Positions 50,852 to 60,578 of a DNA stretch of 64,000 nucleotides are shown here, one piece after another (positions within the stretch are counted from its first letter, which is position 1; every line of letters starts with the position of its first letter). The position numbers were made by a program, and so were the translations under genes. The DNA is from an uncultured Candidatus Saccharibacteria bacterium (GTDB lineage Bacteria > Patescibacteriota > Saccharimonadia > Saccharimonadales > Saccharimonadaceae): positions 1-64,000 of the forward strand of contig CARYFM010000004.1 in NCBI GenBank assembly GCA_949101405.1, given 5' to 3'. The notes under the pieces are model-generated. The model saw nothing but the letters and a program-made list of their open reading frames with translations, was not told the DNA's origin and did not search any database.

Positions 50852-52917
50852 AATTGTCCTTTCTTAAATCCTAAAGTTGTGCGCCGAATCACCGAATCAA
50901 AAGTTAGCAACAGTGTCGGCACCACTGCCATCACTACTACCATACTAATCACCGCACCGCGTGCAATCAGCGTGCATAGTGAGCCAATCATATCAATTTG
51001 CGAAATCACGCCCACACCAATCGTCGCTCCAAAGAAACACATCGCGCTCACAAAGATTGATTGAACCGAACTCCCTAGCGCTGTCTGTACTGCCTGCTTT
51101 TTGTCTGCGCCGTTTTGCCGTTCCTCGAGATATTTAGTGGTCAGCAAAATTGCATAATCAATCGTTGCTCCTAGCTGGATTGTGCCAATCACAATCGACG
51201 CCACGAAGGGAATCTCCGTCCCAGTTACAAAAGCGCAACCCAAGTTCAAGAAAATCGCAAACTCAATCGCCGCCATCAAAAGCACTGGCAGGGAAATAGA
51301 CTTCAGTACCAGCGCCATAATTACGAAAATCACCGCAATCGAAACCGCGTTCACATTGGTAAAGTCGCGGTCGGCGATCTCCACCAAATCGCGCATCAGT
51401 GGACCTTCGCCGGCCACAATCGCTCCTTCATCATAACTATCCACGATTCCATTCACCTGGGCGATTTGTGTATTTAGCTCGTCGCTCGCAATGCTATAGC
51501 TCGACAGCACTAGCATCATCGTATAATCATCAGTTTCAAAGAACGACCGTAATTTTTCACTCAGCAAATCTTGCGAGAGGCCATAATTTGCTAGCATGGT
51601 TGGGCTCAGCACCGCATCCACACCGTCTAGCGCACTGATTTCTCCCGCCATCGCATTCAGCTTTGCCGTGCTTGTGCCACTTTGTGCCAACACCACCATT
51701 TGTGATTCCATCCCAAAGTCTTCACGTAGTGCCGTCATCGCTTTGGTATAGCCATAGTCGGACGGAATCGACGAATCCAATTTATAATACACTTCCGTCT
51801 TCGTATTAAGAATATATGCTGGTACCAGAGCCACCGCAAACACTGCTAAAATCACCTTGTTGTACCTAATAATCCAATCTTTGACGCCCGTGAATTGTGG
51901 CAAGAGCTCTTTATGTTTGGTTTTTTCTACCCACTTGTCACAGACGAGCAATAGGGCGGGGAAAGTCGTGATTGCGCAGACCACACCCAGCACCACACCC
52001 TTTGCCATCACGATGCCAATGTCGGTACCTAGTGTCAGACTCATCGTACAAAGCGCTAGAAATCCCGCAAAAGTTGTCAGTGCGCTTCCTACTACGCTTG
52101 AAGCTGTCGCCTGAATTGCACTCGCCATGGCTTTCAGGCGATCTTTTTCAGTTTTCTTTGCAGCTTCATATTTGTGGTACAAGAAAATCGAAAAGTCCAT
52201 CGTCACACCAAGCTGCAACACAGCGCTAATGGCTTTGGTAATATAGGAAATCTCTCCAAGGAAGATATTTGTCCCCATATTGAAGAGCAAAGCTACACCA
52301 ATACTACCAATTAGTAAGAACGGCACTACATAGGAATCCAAGCAGAGTAACAACACCAAAAACGACAACCCTACCGCGATACTCACATAGAGCACAGTTT
52401 CACTATTAAATAGCATCTTGGTGTCCAGCACCATGGCGCTCATCCCGCCAATCAAGCAACTTTCTCCAGCCAAATTGCGGATTTCCTCCACGGCCTCCAA
52501 AGTTTTCTCATCGCTCGTGCCATCACGGAAGGTAATCAGCATAAGCTGCGTATCATCATGCATAATCTTCTCACGCACCGCTGAAGGTAAAAAGTCCACT
52601 GGTATCGCCGTACCAGTCAAATCTGCCATACTTAAGACCTGATTGACACCGTCTACTTGCTCAATTTTTTCCTCCAACTGCAAAAGCTCTTTTTGGGGCA
52701 TTTTTTCTATCACTGCCACCGAAAATGCACCCATGCCAAAATCGTCTGTCAAAACTTCTTGCCCTTTGAGGGTTTCGATGTCGGATGGCAGATAAACGAG
52801 CAAATCATAGTTGATTTTGGTAGTAATATAGCCAAATAGCGCTGGAATCAGTAGTAATCCCGAAAGAATTACGATTGCCCAGCGATGTTTGCAAATAAAT
52901 TCGCTGACTTTCTTCAT
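50848..52917 (-). CDS. MMPL/RND-family membrane transporter
   Basis: 689 aa. About 12 hydrophobic segments in the RND/MMPL arrangement: segment 1, a large outside loop (about 35-165), segments 2-6 (GVTMDFSIFLYHKYEA), cytoplasmic part, a second loop (about 375-510), then segments 8-12 (GATIDYAILLTTKYLEER). The two GxTxDxxxxL sites carry proton-relay Asp residues. MMPL proteins export lipids or other hydrophobic molecules. SD AAGGAG; promoter TTGACA-17-TAGAAT flanked by two TetR operators; divergent tetR. Confidence 0.88.
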   Translation of the reverse strand: MKKVSEFICKHRWAIVILSGLLLIPALFGYITTKINYDLLVYLPSDIETLKGQEVLTDDFGMGAFSVAVIEKMPQKELLQLEEKIEQVDGVNQVLSMADLTGTAIPVDFLPSAVREKIMHDDTQLMLITFRDGTSDEKTLEAVEEIRNLAGESCLIGGMSAMVLDTKMLFNSETVLYVSIAVGLSFLVLLLCLDSYVVPFLLIGSIGVALLFNMGTNIFLGEISYITKAISAVLQLGVTMDFSIFLYHKYEAAKKTEKDRLKAMASAIQATASSVVGSALTTFAGFLALCTMSLTLGTDIGIVMAKGVVLGVVCAITTFPALLLVCDKWVEKTKHKELLPQFTGVKDWIIRYNKVILAVFAVALVPAYILNTKTEVYYKLDSSIPSDYGYTKAMTALREDFGMESQMVVLAQSGTSTAKLNAMAGEISALDGVDAVLSPTMLANYGLSQDLLSEKLRSFFETDDYTMMLVLSSYSIASDELNTQIAQVNGIVDSYDEGAIVAGEGPLMRDLVEIADRDFTNVNAVSIAVIFVIMALVLKSISLPVLLMAAIEFAIFLNLGCAFVTGTEIPFVASIVIGTIQLGATIDYAILLTTKYLEERQNGADKKQAVQTALGSSVQSIFVSAMCFFGATIGVGVISQIDMIGSLCTLIARGAVISMVVVMAVVPTLLLTFDSVIRRTTLGFKKGQL

Positions 52918-52944
52918 TTCGCTCCTTCTTATTTATATAAATAA

Positions 52945-53022
52945 TGACTAATGGTCACTTTTTCTTCCATCATTCTATACCAATAAAATACGTCTGTCAA
53001 TAATAAAAATGACCAATAGTCA
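52945..53022. promoter_or_regulatory. Two TetR operators around the MMPL promoter
   Basis: TGACTAATGGTCA (52945-52957) and TGACCAATAGTCA (53010-53022), near inverted copies of each other. Between them on the minus strand lies TTGACA (53000-52995), 17 bp, TAGAAT (52977-52972). Binding at both would block the promoter, and the second also borders the tetR promoter. Confidence 0.8.
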
Positions 53023-53077
53023 CTTTTTTGTCATAAATCATGCTTGTATTTTGCAAAAATTTCAGTATAATAAAAGC

Positions 53078-53695
53078 ATGGACACAGAAAATCAAGTCAG
53101 CAAGCGCCAAAGCAAGCAAATCGACACTTACGATCGTCTTTTAGAGTCAGCTTACCATCTTTTTATTCAACGTGGCTATGATGCAGTTTCAATTCAAGAC
53201 ATTACCGAGCAGGCTTTTATTGCTAAAGGGACTTTTTACAATTATTTTCGTGACAAAGATGATTTAAAAGAACAACTTATCACGCGCAAATCAAGCGAGC
53301 TTTTTCAAATGGCAATCGCCGCCCTACGCCAGACTGGGATAGTAAATTTTGAAGATCAGATTATTTTTATCGTAGACTATATTACGGATATTTTATCGCA
53401 AAATCAAGATGCACTTAAGCTTATTTCTAAGAACTTATCGTTTGGCCTGTTTAATCACAAAGTCAGTGAGATTTTCACTAATGACAGCATGGATATCTTA
53501 CATAGCCTAGTCCGCGCTGCCGAACACAGTGGCATCCAGCTCAAAAATCCCAAAGTCCTGCTCTTTATGATTGTTGAACTTGCTAGCTCTACTTGTTTTT
53601 CGTGTATTTTGGATTGTGAACCACTAGAATTTGCCGTTTATAAGCCATATTTATTCGATGCCATTCGCCAGATTATTCGTTCGCAAAGTTTGTAA
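53078..53695 (+). CDS. TetR-family repressor
   Basis: 205 aa from the ATG at 53078, which lies 6 bp after TATAAT (53066-53071); an earlier open frame start has no support. Residues about 12-60 are the TetR HTH (TYDRLLESAYHLFIQRGYDAVSIQDITEQAFIAKGTFYNYFRDKDDL). The rest is the helical ligand and dimer domain. Divergent from the MMPL pair and next to two operators, so it most likely represses them until a ligand binds. Its 3' end overlaps the convergent helicase gene by 23 bp. Confidence 0.9.
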   Translation: MDTENQVSKRQSKQIDTYDRLLESAYHLFIQRGYDAVSIQDITEQAFIAKGTFYNYFRDKDDLKEQLITRKSSELFQMAIAALRQTGIVNFEDQIIFIVDYITDILSQNQDALKLISKNLSFGLFNHKVSEIFTNDSMDILHSLVRAAEHSGIQLKNPKVLLFMIVELASSTCFSCILDCEPLEFAVYKPYLFDAIRQIIRSQSL

Positions 53696-55130
53696 TTCCA
53701 GTCTCATCCAAGACTTGCTGGATTTCTTGAATATATTTCACATCATGCGCTGAATGATAATATAATTGCTCCAAAATCCGCAAATCGTTTTCTAAATCGT
53801 CATCAAACTTACGCCGATATTTGTCACAATTATCGTCGATAGTGAAAGGGAAATAGCGTGCTCCGCGGCCAATCAACTGCGCTTCAGAAATTGTGGTTTT
53901 GCCTGGAATATAGACGCCATTCTTGGTCTTGCCGTCGCGCGTTTCGTATAGACGTACAATATCAAACAAGTTCAATACATCCCAACCCTCCTTCAACATA
54001 TCCACCGCGAAAATCGCGCGGTAATTATTGTCGGACGCTTCCAAAGTGTTCACCGCGTGCTGCGTCTGTCGGGAAATTTGCTGGCCACCATCCATGCGCA
54101 ACAAATTTTCTGGACAAAAATCTTGCTGCAATTCTTGGCAGAGTTGCTCAAACCTAATATTATTGCTAGTAAAAAATGCAAAGGCATTCCGCAAAACCCC
54201 AGTTGACTTTGCCGATATTTCGCTGAGTTTTTCTGGCGTCAAATGTAAAAGTAACAACTCAAAATCCGCCAGACTAGTCTTGTTCTCATACACTGTGCGA
54301 CTTTTGAACATTACCACCGGCTTCAGCGAAATATCATTTTTCTGTGCCACAAATTTACGATATTGGCTTAGAATAATCGCCTGCAACTCACGCTCCGGCA
54401 AATCATCACTCGCAGTATATAATAATACTTCTTTGCTAAACCCATCCTGCCGAAACTTACGCAAATCGTATTGGAATAATGTGCGCTTGTGATATTTGTC
54501 GCGAATGGTTTCGTCTTCAAAATCCATTGTAGCCGTGAACTCTAGCAACATTGTTCTAGGATTTTGCCGCTGGATTTTCTCCACAGTGGACTCCCAATTT
54601 CCAAACGCCGCCTGGCGATAAAGATTATTTTTGGCATTGTTGTGGTGCGCCTCGTCACCAATTAGAACGAGATTATATTGTGCCAGTTCGGCGTGAGAAA
54701 TGCGATTTTCGTGCGGCACGTTCAAATCCTTATGTAGGCGCTGTGTGGTGGTAAAAAGGATGTTAATTGCATTTGGATCGCTTTCATAAAAACTCCGGAT
54801 TTCCCGCACGCGCACAAATTTACCATCGATTTTGATGCTGGGCGCAAAAAGATATTTCGGTGAATTGACGCGTACGAAATTGTCGCGCGTTTTTTCGAGA
54901 ATGTTGGTCGAGTTCACAAAAAAGAGAAAGTTGCGCCAGCCACGCCGATACAAGTCTAACATTAGCGCCGCCATGATATAAGTTTTACCCGAACCGGTTG
55001 CCATATTGAATAGTAATTGTACTGGCTTGTTAGGCTTGCCATCAATGTATTTCAGCCACGCCGCCAGCGCGTCGATTTGGTATGCGCGCGGTTTGTGGCG
55101 CAAATTGTTCGTAATATCATTTGGTAGCAT
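53673..55130 (-). CDS. res: Type III-like restriction helicase subunit, short
   Basis: 485 aa against about 900 for type III Res. Superfamily 2 helicase motifs are complete: Walker A FNMATGSGKT (about 40-49), DEAH (IGDEAHHNN), motif III FTATMDF, motif VI LIGRGARYFP. The protein ends soon after the second RecA-like domain, so the C-terminal nuclease domain of classic Res is absent. It overlaps the mod gene by 14 bp. It may be a truncated relic, a helicase-only partner, or a two-part system whose nuclease is elsewhere. Confidence 0.8.
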   Translation of the reverse strand: MLPNDITNNLRHKPRAYQIDALAAWLKYIDGKPNKPVQLLFNMATGSGKTYIMAALMLDLYRRGWRNFLFFVNSTNILEKTRDNFVRVNSPKYLFAPSIKIDGKFVRVREIRSFYESDPNAINILFTTTQRLHKDLNVPHENRISHAELAQYNLVLIGDEAHHNNAKNNLYRQAAFGNWESTVEKIQRQNPRTMLLEFTATMDFEDETIRDKYHKRTLFQYDLRKFRQDGFSKEVLLYTASDDLPERELQAIILSQYRKFVAQKNDISLKPVVMFKSRTVYENKTSLADFELLLLHLTPEKLSEISAKSTGVLRNAFAFFTSNNIRFEQLCQELQQDFCPENLLRMDGGQQISRQTQHAVNTLEASDNNYRAIFAVDMLKEGWDVLNLFDIVRLYETRDGKTKNGVYIPGKTTISEAQLIGRGARYFPFTIDDNCDKYRRKFDDDLENDLRILEQLYYHSAHDVKYIQEIQQVLDETGITNFANE

Positions 55131-56343
55131 AGAAAATGGTGTTTAGCTTTTTGTCTAAGTCGGAAACATTATGTTTGTCGATCTCGGAATAATTGATATA
55201 AAGTGACTTTTCGTCCGCGGGATTATTTTGTGTGCCAGACTCCAACACACATGAGATGAAATTTGCTTCACCTTCCAGGCGCTGTAGCATAATTCTGTGC
55301 GCGCCGTTTAGCTGCTCCACGGCAATAAACTGCCGGCCAAGTTGCGCTGATACGTATGGCGTAGTACCACTGCCAGCAAAAAAATCCAACACAATGTCAC
55401 CTGGATTCGACGCCATCTTGATGATGCGCTCCATGAGCTTAATCGGTTTTTCAGTAGTATAACCAGTACGTTTTTTGCCATCAATTGGCGCTCGTACCGC
55501 CACTGGAATATCACTCCACCAATCATCGGGTACACGCCCTTTTTCACGCATCCGCGCTATATCCTCATCCGTCCAACCATCACCTGCATTGAGACTTTTG
55601 CGCATTGATTGGTAGGTGCTAGTGTATGGCACGCGCACCGAGTCCTTGTTGAAAATAAAATTATCCGGATCTTTGGCATACCACAGAATCGTATCATGTT
55701 TGCGATTCAGTTGTTTCATCCCAGGGCTACCTGGACCAGTATAGCACCAAATAATTTCGTTGATAAAGTTTTCGCGCCCAAAGATTTCATCGCACAGAAC
55801 TTTGAGGTAGTGCACTTCGTGCCAATCGGCGTGAATAAAAATTGACCCGTCGTCAGTGAGAAAATCCTGGACCACTTCCAGGCGATTTTTCATGAAGGTC
55901 AGCCAAGTGGAGTGAGTAAAATTATCGTTGTAACAAAAACTGTCGTCGCCGGTGTTAAAGGGAACATCGATATAAATCAGCTTCACTTTGCCCGCATAGT
56001 GTGGCCGCAGGGAATGGAGCGCAATCAGGTTGTTGCCTTTGATAATGAGATTATCTTTTTCGCTGATTGTTTCGGGAATTGCTATCTCATTTTTGCCGCC
56101 CAATGGATGATATTGCCAGTTAGTGAAGACTTTTGGCTCCAATAAATCGCCAATTTCTTCCGCGGCGATGGTTTGGTGATAAAAAATCTCCTCACCCTTG
56201 ACCGATTCTTTAGTCTGTTTACCTTCTAGTATACAATCTTTGTATGGCCAGTTTAGCACGACGTCGTGATTCGCCAGCAAAAAGCTCCTATCATCGGCGC
56301 CTAGGCCAATTTTGTTCGGATAATCAGTGTGAGATTTAGGCAT
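55117..56343 (-). CDS. mod: Type III-like DNA methyltransferase
   Basis: 408 aa, beta-class amino methyltransferase: catalytic motif IV first (YIDVPFNTGDDSFCYNDNF, about 129-147), SAM motif FFAGSGTT later. The catalytic motif normally reads DPPY or DPPF; here it is DVPF, with the first Pro replaced by Val, which may lower activity or be a tolerated variant. The neighbouring TWLTFMKNRL and YTTEKPIKLMERII blocks are normal. Divergent from hsdR, with a 52-bp promoter region. Protects DNA against the partner encoded next to it if active. Confidence 0.85.
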   Translation of the reverse strand: MPKSHTDYPNKIGLGADDRSFLLANHDVVLNWPYKDCILEGKQTKESVKGEEIFYHQTIAAEEIGDLLEPKVFTNWQYHPLGGKNEIAIPETISEKDNLIIKGNNLIALHSLRPHYAGKVKLIYIDVPFNTGDDSFCYNDNFTHSTWLTFMKNRLEVVQDFLTDDGSIFIHADWHEVHYLKVLCDEIFGRENFINEIIWCYTGPGSPGMKQLNRKHDTILWYAKDPDNFIFNKDSVRVPYTSTYQSMRKSLNAGDGWTDEDIARMREKGRVPDDWWSDIPVAVRAPIDGKKRTGYTTEKPIKLMERIIKMASNPGDIVLDFFAGSGTTPYVSAQLGRQFIAVEQLNGAHRIMLQRLEGEANFISCVLESGTQNNPADEKSLYINYSEIDKHNVSDLDKKLNTIFYATK

Positions 56344-56395
56344 ATATAGTATATTATATATGATTTAAGGGTATATCTTGATATAATATAAATAT
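56344..56395. promoter_or_regulatory. Divergent promoter region between mod and hsdR
   Basis: TATAAT on the plus strand (56382-56387) is 8 bp before the hsdR ATG; on the minus strand TATAAT-like boxes lie 4-9 bp before the mod ATG. Both mRNAs would be leaderless. Confidence 0.6.
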
Positions 56396-58945
56396 ATGAC
56401 ACAAAAAGAAGCAAAAGCCCGATTAAAGATAAACAAGATGTTAGAAGATGCTGGGTGGCGCCTTTTTGATGGTGAAGCTGGTCCAGCCAATGTCGATGTT
56501 GAAAATAAGGTAGACATGCATACATATGGTGATGATTTTCAAAACACCAAAACTGGCTTTGTAGACTATCTGTTATTAAATGAAAACCAGAAACCAATTG
56601 CAGTACTGGAGGCAAAACGAGAATCCATTGCTCCGCTTTCTGCCAAAGAGCAAGCCCGCGAATATGCCAATTCGTTACATGTGAGATATGTTATTTTGAG
56701 CAACGGAAATACACATTACTTATGGGATATGCAGTTTGGTAACCCTGAGCCGATTAGTAGTTTTCCTACTTTAGAATCGCTTGAGGAGGATAAGGAATGG
56801 ATCCCGGACGCCGATGCATTGGCTAATGAAGAAGTCGAATCGACCTACATTGCGGAATCACAAATGCCTGATATAAAGATGCGCCCAGATTATATGGACG
56901 AGGATAGGCGCAAGGAGTTCGTTGAAAAGAATAAAATAAAGATTTTGCGTAATTATCAATTTCGCGCTATACAAGCCGTGCAGAAATCTGCCAAAAACGG
57001 CAATAAGCGGTTTCTATTAGAAATGGCTACTGGTACAGGAAAGACTCTTACTTGTGCCGCACTTATAAAACTTTTTCTAAAGACGGGGAATGCGAAACGT
57101 GTATTGTTTTTGGTTGATCGTATTGAACTTGAAAACCAGGCTAAAAAATCCTTCACGCAAACGATTGGACGTGATTATGTTGTCAAAGTGTATAAAGAAG
57201 ACAAAGATAACTGGCGTACTGCTGACATAGTAATTAGTACAGTACAGTCCTTGCTAGCTAGTGCACGGTATCGCGATTTTAGCCCCAATGATTTTGACTT
57301 GATAATTTCCGATGAAGCGCATCGCTCAATCGGCGGTAACGCGAGAGCGGTTTTTGAGTATTTTACTGGCTACAAAATCGGGCTAACCGCTACGCCAAAA
57401 GATTTTCTTAAAAATACGAGTCAAAACCAAAATAGTGAAAAAGAATTTGAACGGCGTGAGTTGCTTGATACATATCGCACATTCGGCTGTGAATCTGGGC
57501 AGCCAACTTTCCGCTATGATCTCAAAGATGGCGTCAACGACCCAGATGGCCCATTCTTAGTGAACCCAGTCATCATTGATGCTCGTACCGAAATTACGTC
57601 GCAGCTATTGGCGGATAAGGGATATGCGGTGCATCGCGTTATAGACGACACCGATATTGATGAAACTTTTGGCGTACGAGATTTTGAAAAGAGATTCTTT
57701 AATGAGGAAACTAACGTCGTACTTTGTAAAACTTTCTTGAAATATGCTGCTAGGGACCCATTAAGTGGCGAAATTGGCAAATCTATCATTTTTACTGTAA
57801 GTCAAAAGCATGCAGAAAAGATTACGCAAATTCTCAATCAACTTGCTATGGAGGAGTGGCCTGGGAAATATAATTCTGATTTTGCGGTTCAAGTAACTAG
57901 CAATATTCGTGATGCTCAGCAGTTTACAATTCAGTTTTCGGAAAATAACTTGTGCGGTCAGACTAGGTGGCTCCAAGACTACGAAAGTAGCCGAGCAAGA
58001 GTTGCTGTTACGGTAGGCATGATGACTACCGGTTATGATTGTTCCGATTTGCTTAATGTTGTGTTTATGAGGCCAGTCTTTAGTCCGTCAGATTTTATCC
58101 AAATGAAGGGGCGCGGAACGCGGCTTCATACATTTGAATGGATAGATTATGCAAATGGAGAATCTGTACGGACTTCGCGTAAAGAGAACTTTAGGCTAAT
58201 TGACTTCTTTGCTGTGTGCGAGTACTTTGAAGAAAAATATGATTATAGTGTTCCGTTAGCTATTCCAAAAGTTAAAGAATCAACTATTGGTGTAGTATCC
58301 ACTACGCTCCCAGGCAACACGGGGCAGGATTTTGCCATCGTTCAACCATTCGAGTTAGGAGAATCCGACGATGTCCAGACGGTTTCACAGACCACTGTCG
58401 GTTCCGAAGGTATGCGTATTGATCGTGAAATGTTCCGTAGCTTTCAAGACGAAACTAAAGGTGATGTTGAGCTTAGTGACCTATATTACAGCGGCAAAAT
58501 CGATGAGGCTGTCAGCTATCTTAGAAGCCATATCCTTGGCGAAGACCGCCCTAGATTTTTCATGACACCGGAAAAAATACGCAAAATCTTTAATCTTGAC
58601 CGGAGATTGGAAGGTAGGGAAATTCTCGATTTAATTTTCAAGGATAAAATTCCTTTGACAAAAGCTGAGTATATCAAACAAAAGTTTGACGAATTCATTA
58701 ATGATAAAAAACTTGGTGATGAGCTAGTTGGCGAAGGATATAATGATGCTTTCGAGTTGTTTGATGCTTACATTTCTAATCGTAGAGTTGCAGAAGCAAT
58801 AGATAATCGTGATTATAGTATACTAGAGGGCTTTGGATCGCTATCCATTAATCAGCTCGTCAGACTTGGTAGTGAAAGAATTAATCAAATCGTTGAGTAT
58901 ATCCGAGATTACATCAATGTTGAAAAATTAAGAGTAAAGGATTAA
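56396..58945 (+). CDS. hsdR: Type I restriction enzyme R subunit
   Basis: 849 aa. N-terminal nuclease-like region with D...E-x-K pattern (GFVDYLLLNENQKPIAVLEAKRE, about 59-81). Helicase: Walker A LEMATGTGKT (about 205-214), DEAH (IISDEAHRS), TATPKDF, and the motif VI QMKGRGTRL. The C-terminal part resembles the EcoEI-type R subunit tail. It translocates DNA and cuts when the M2S complex meets unmethylated sites. Starts an operon: hsdM begins 1 bp after its stop. Confidence 0.92.
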   Translation: MTQKEAKARLKINKMLEDAGWRLFDGEAGPANVDVENKVDMHTYGDDFQNTKTGFVDYLLLNENQKPIAVLEAKRESIAPLSAKEQAREYANSLHVRYVILSNGNTHYLWDMQFGNPEPISSFPTLESLEEDKEWIPDADALANEEVESTYIAESQMPDIKMRPDYMDEDRRKEFVEKNKIKILRNYQFRAIQAVQKSAKNGNKRFLLEMATGTGKTLTCAALIKLFLKTGNAKRVLFLVDRIELENQAKKSFTQTIGRDYVVKVYKEDKDNWRTADIVISTVQSLLASARYRDFSPNDFDLIISDEAHRSIGGNARAVFEYFTGYKIGLTATPKDFLKNTSQNQNSEKEFERRELLDTYRTFGCESGQPTFRYDLKDGVNDPDGPFLVNPVIIDARTEITSQLLADKGYAVHRVIDDTDIDETFGVRDFEKRFFNEETNVVLCKTFLKYAARDPLSGEIGKSIIFTVSQKHAEKITQILNQLAMEEWPGKYNSDFAVQVTSNIRDAQQFTIQFSENNLCGQTRWLQDYESSRARVAVTVGMMTTGYDCSDLLNVVFMRPVFSPSDFIQMKGRGTRLHTFEWIDYANGESVRTSRKENFRLIDFFAVCEYFEEKYDYSVPLAIPKVKESTIGVVSTTLPGNTGQDFAIVQPFELGESDDVQTVSQTTVGSEGMRIDREMFRSFQDETKGDVELSDLYYSGKIDEAVSYLRSHILGEDRPRFFMTPEKIRKIFNLDRRLEGREILDLIFKDKIPLTKAEYIKQKFDEFINDKKLGDELVGEGYNDAFELFDAYISNRRVAEAIDNRDYSILEGFGSLSINQLVRLGSERINQIVEYIRDYINVEKLRVKD

Positions 58946-58946
58946 A

Positions 58947-60578
58947 ATGAACTATTCTCAGTTTAAGCAAATTATCGACAACGCAAGAGACATACTCATG
59001 GGGAAGCTGCCTAGTCCGATTGCTCAAGTTGATGCGATTTCCTATGCGTTGATTTATAAGTTTATGTCTGATGCTGATGATAAGTCTGCTGCTCTCGGAG
59101 GCAAGAGAACATATTTTTCCGATGAGTATGAAAAGTATAGTTGGCACAATCTCATGAGCCCATCGGTTAGCGGAAGCGACCGTGTGATTTTATATCGCAA
59201 TGCGTTGGAAAATATGAGCCATAACCCGAACATCCCTCCATTATTCCGTGAGATTTTTAATGGGGCAACGCTTAACTTTACCGACGCGAATACTCTAAAT
59301 CTCTTTTTGCGTGAAATGGACAAAATTGATCAGGATTCTGGCGACTCAATTGGTGATGCATATGAGTATTTGCTGTCTACATTAGGCTCGCAGGGTGGTT
59401 TGGGTCAGTTCCGTACCCCAAGACACATTATTAATATGATGGTAGAAATATTGGACCCAGACAAAACTAATAAGATTCTTGATCCGGCTTGTGGCACGGC
59501 TGGGTTTCTTATTTCAGCCTATAATCATATCAAGAAAAAGCATATTGACAACGAACGTCTAAATAGCGAAGATGTTGAGAAAATTCATCATAACTTCTAT
59601 GGGTTCGATATCGAACCAAATATGACGCGCATTGCACGGGTAAACTTGTTCCTCCATGGCTTTAAAGCTCCAAATATCATCGAGCATGATACGCTCAGCT
59701 CTGAGGATTATTGGAGTGACCGTTATGATGTAATTATTGCAAACCCGCCGTTTATGACGCCAAAAGGCGGGATTACGCCGCATAAAAAGTTCAGCATTTC
59801 ATCAAGTCGCGCCGAACTACTATTCGTTGACTATATTGCCTCTCATCTAAAGCCAAATGGCAGGGCGGCAGTCATCGTTCCGGATGGCGTGTTGTTTGGT
59901 AGTAGTACTGCGCACAAAGCCTTGCGCAAAGAAATCATCGAAAATCAAAATCTCATTGCGGTAATTTCTATGCCGTCTGGCGTATTCAAGCCATACGCGG
60001 GTGTTTCTACGGCTATTTTGGTTTTCTCTAAATCGAACAATGACAAGACAGACAAAGTCTGGTTTTATGATATGAAGTCGGATGGTTATAGTTTGGATGA
60101 TAAGCGTTCGCCACTAAAGGAAAGCGATATTCCAGACATTCTTAGTAGGTATAAAAATCTTGGCGGTGAAAATGATCGTAAACGCACTGAGCAGTCCTTC
60201 TTTGTACCAAAAGAGGAAATTGTAGAAAATAATTACGATCTATCGATTAATAAATACAAGGAAATTGAGTACGAAAAAGTTGAGTACCCACCCACTAGCG
60301 AGATTATAGCCGATATCGAAAAATTAGACAAAGAAATCGCAGAAAATCTGGCTAAACTTAAAAAACTATTAAACGCAACAAATTCGGATTTGTTAGGCTA
60401 TGAACTTGCGATGAGAAACCTTGACGTTTGTTTGGTTAACAATTGCGTAGTGCATCGTAGTATCAATCTGCGAATGTCCCAAAAGTCTTTGAACTTGCTC
60501 GATTGGCATTCCTTTGTCAATCGCTCTGGTTGCCATAGTGCGACGGAATTTGTGCGGGTGAATTTTATTTATTCCTAA
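58947..60578 (+). CDS. hsdM: Type I restriction M subunit with read-through C-terminus caused by inversion
   Basis: As read, 543 aa. N-terminal helical domain, SAM site LDPACGTAGFL (about 177-187), catalytic NPPF (IIANPPFMTP, about 267-276), and a C-terminal Lys/Glu coiled coil (about 445-477). At codons 478-483 lies the 16-bp inverted repeat IR1; beyond it the frame runs antisense through the end of the recombinase gene, adding about 61 residues without family support. If the segment 60378-62556 were inverted, codon 483 would become TAG and the protein would end at 482 aa, normal for the family. So the current C-terminus is most likely a product of the flipped state. Confidence 0.9.
   Translation: MNYSQFKQIIDNARDILMGKLPSPIAQVDAISYALIYKFMSDADDKSAALGGKRTYFSDEYEKYSWHNLMSPSVSGSDRVILYRNALENMSHNPNIPPLFREIFNGATLNFTDANTLNLFLREMDKIDQDSGDSIGDAYEYLLSTLGSQGGLGQFRTPRHIINMMVEILDPDKTNKILDPACGTAGFLISAYNHIKKKHIDNERLNSEDVEKIHHNFYGFDIEPNMTRIARVNLFLHGFKAPNIIEHDTLSSEDYWSDRYDVIIANPPFMTPKGGITPHKKFSISSSRAELLFVDYIASHLKPNGRAAVIVPDGVLFGSSTAHKALRKEIIENQNLIAVISMPSGVFKPYAGVSTAILVFSKSNNDKTDKVWFYDMKSDGYSLDDKRSPLKESDIPDILSRYKNLGGENDRKRTEQSFFVPKEEIVENNYDLSINKYKEIEYEKVEYPPTSEIIADIEKLDKEIAENLAKLKKLLNATNSDLLGYELAMRNLDVCLVNNCVVHRSINLRMSQKSLNLLDWHSFVNRSGCHSATEFVRVNFIYS
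60378..60393 (+). repeat. Inverted repeat IR1 of the hsd switch
   Basis: ACAAATTCGGATTTGT, exact 16-bp inverted copy of 62541-62556. It overlaps hsdM codons 478-483 and the first base of the recombinase stop codon (TTA at 60393-60395). Confidence 0.85.
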
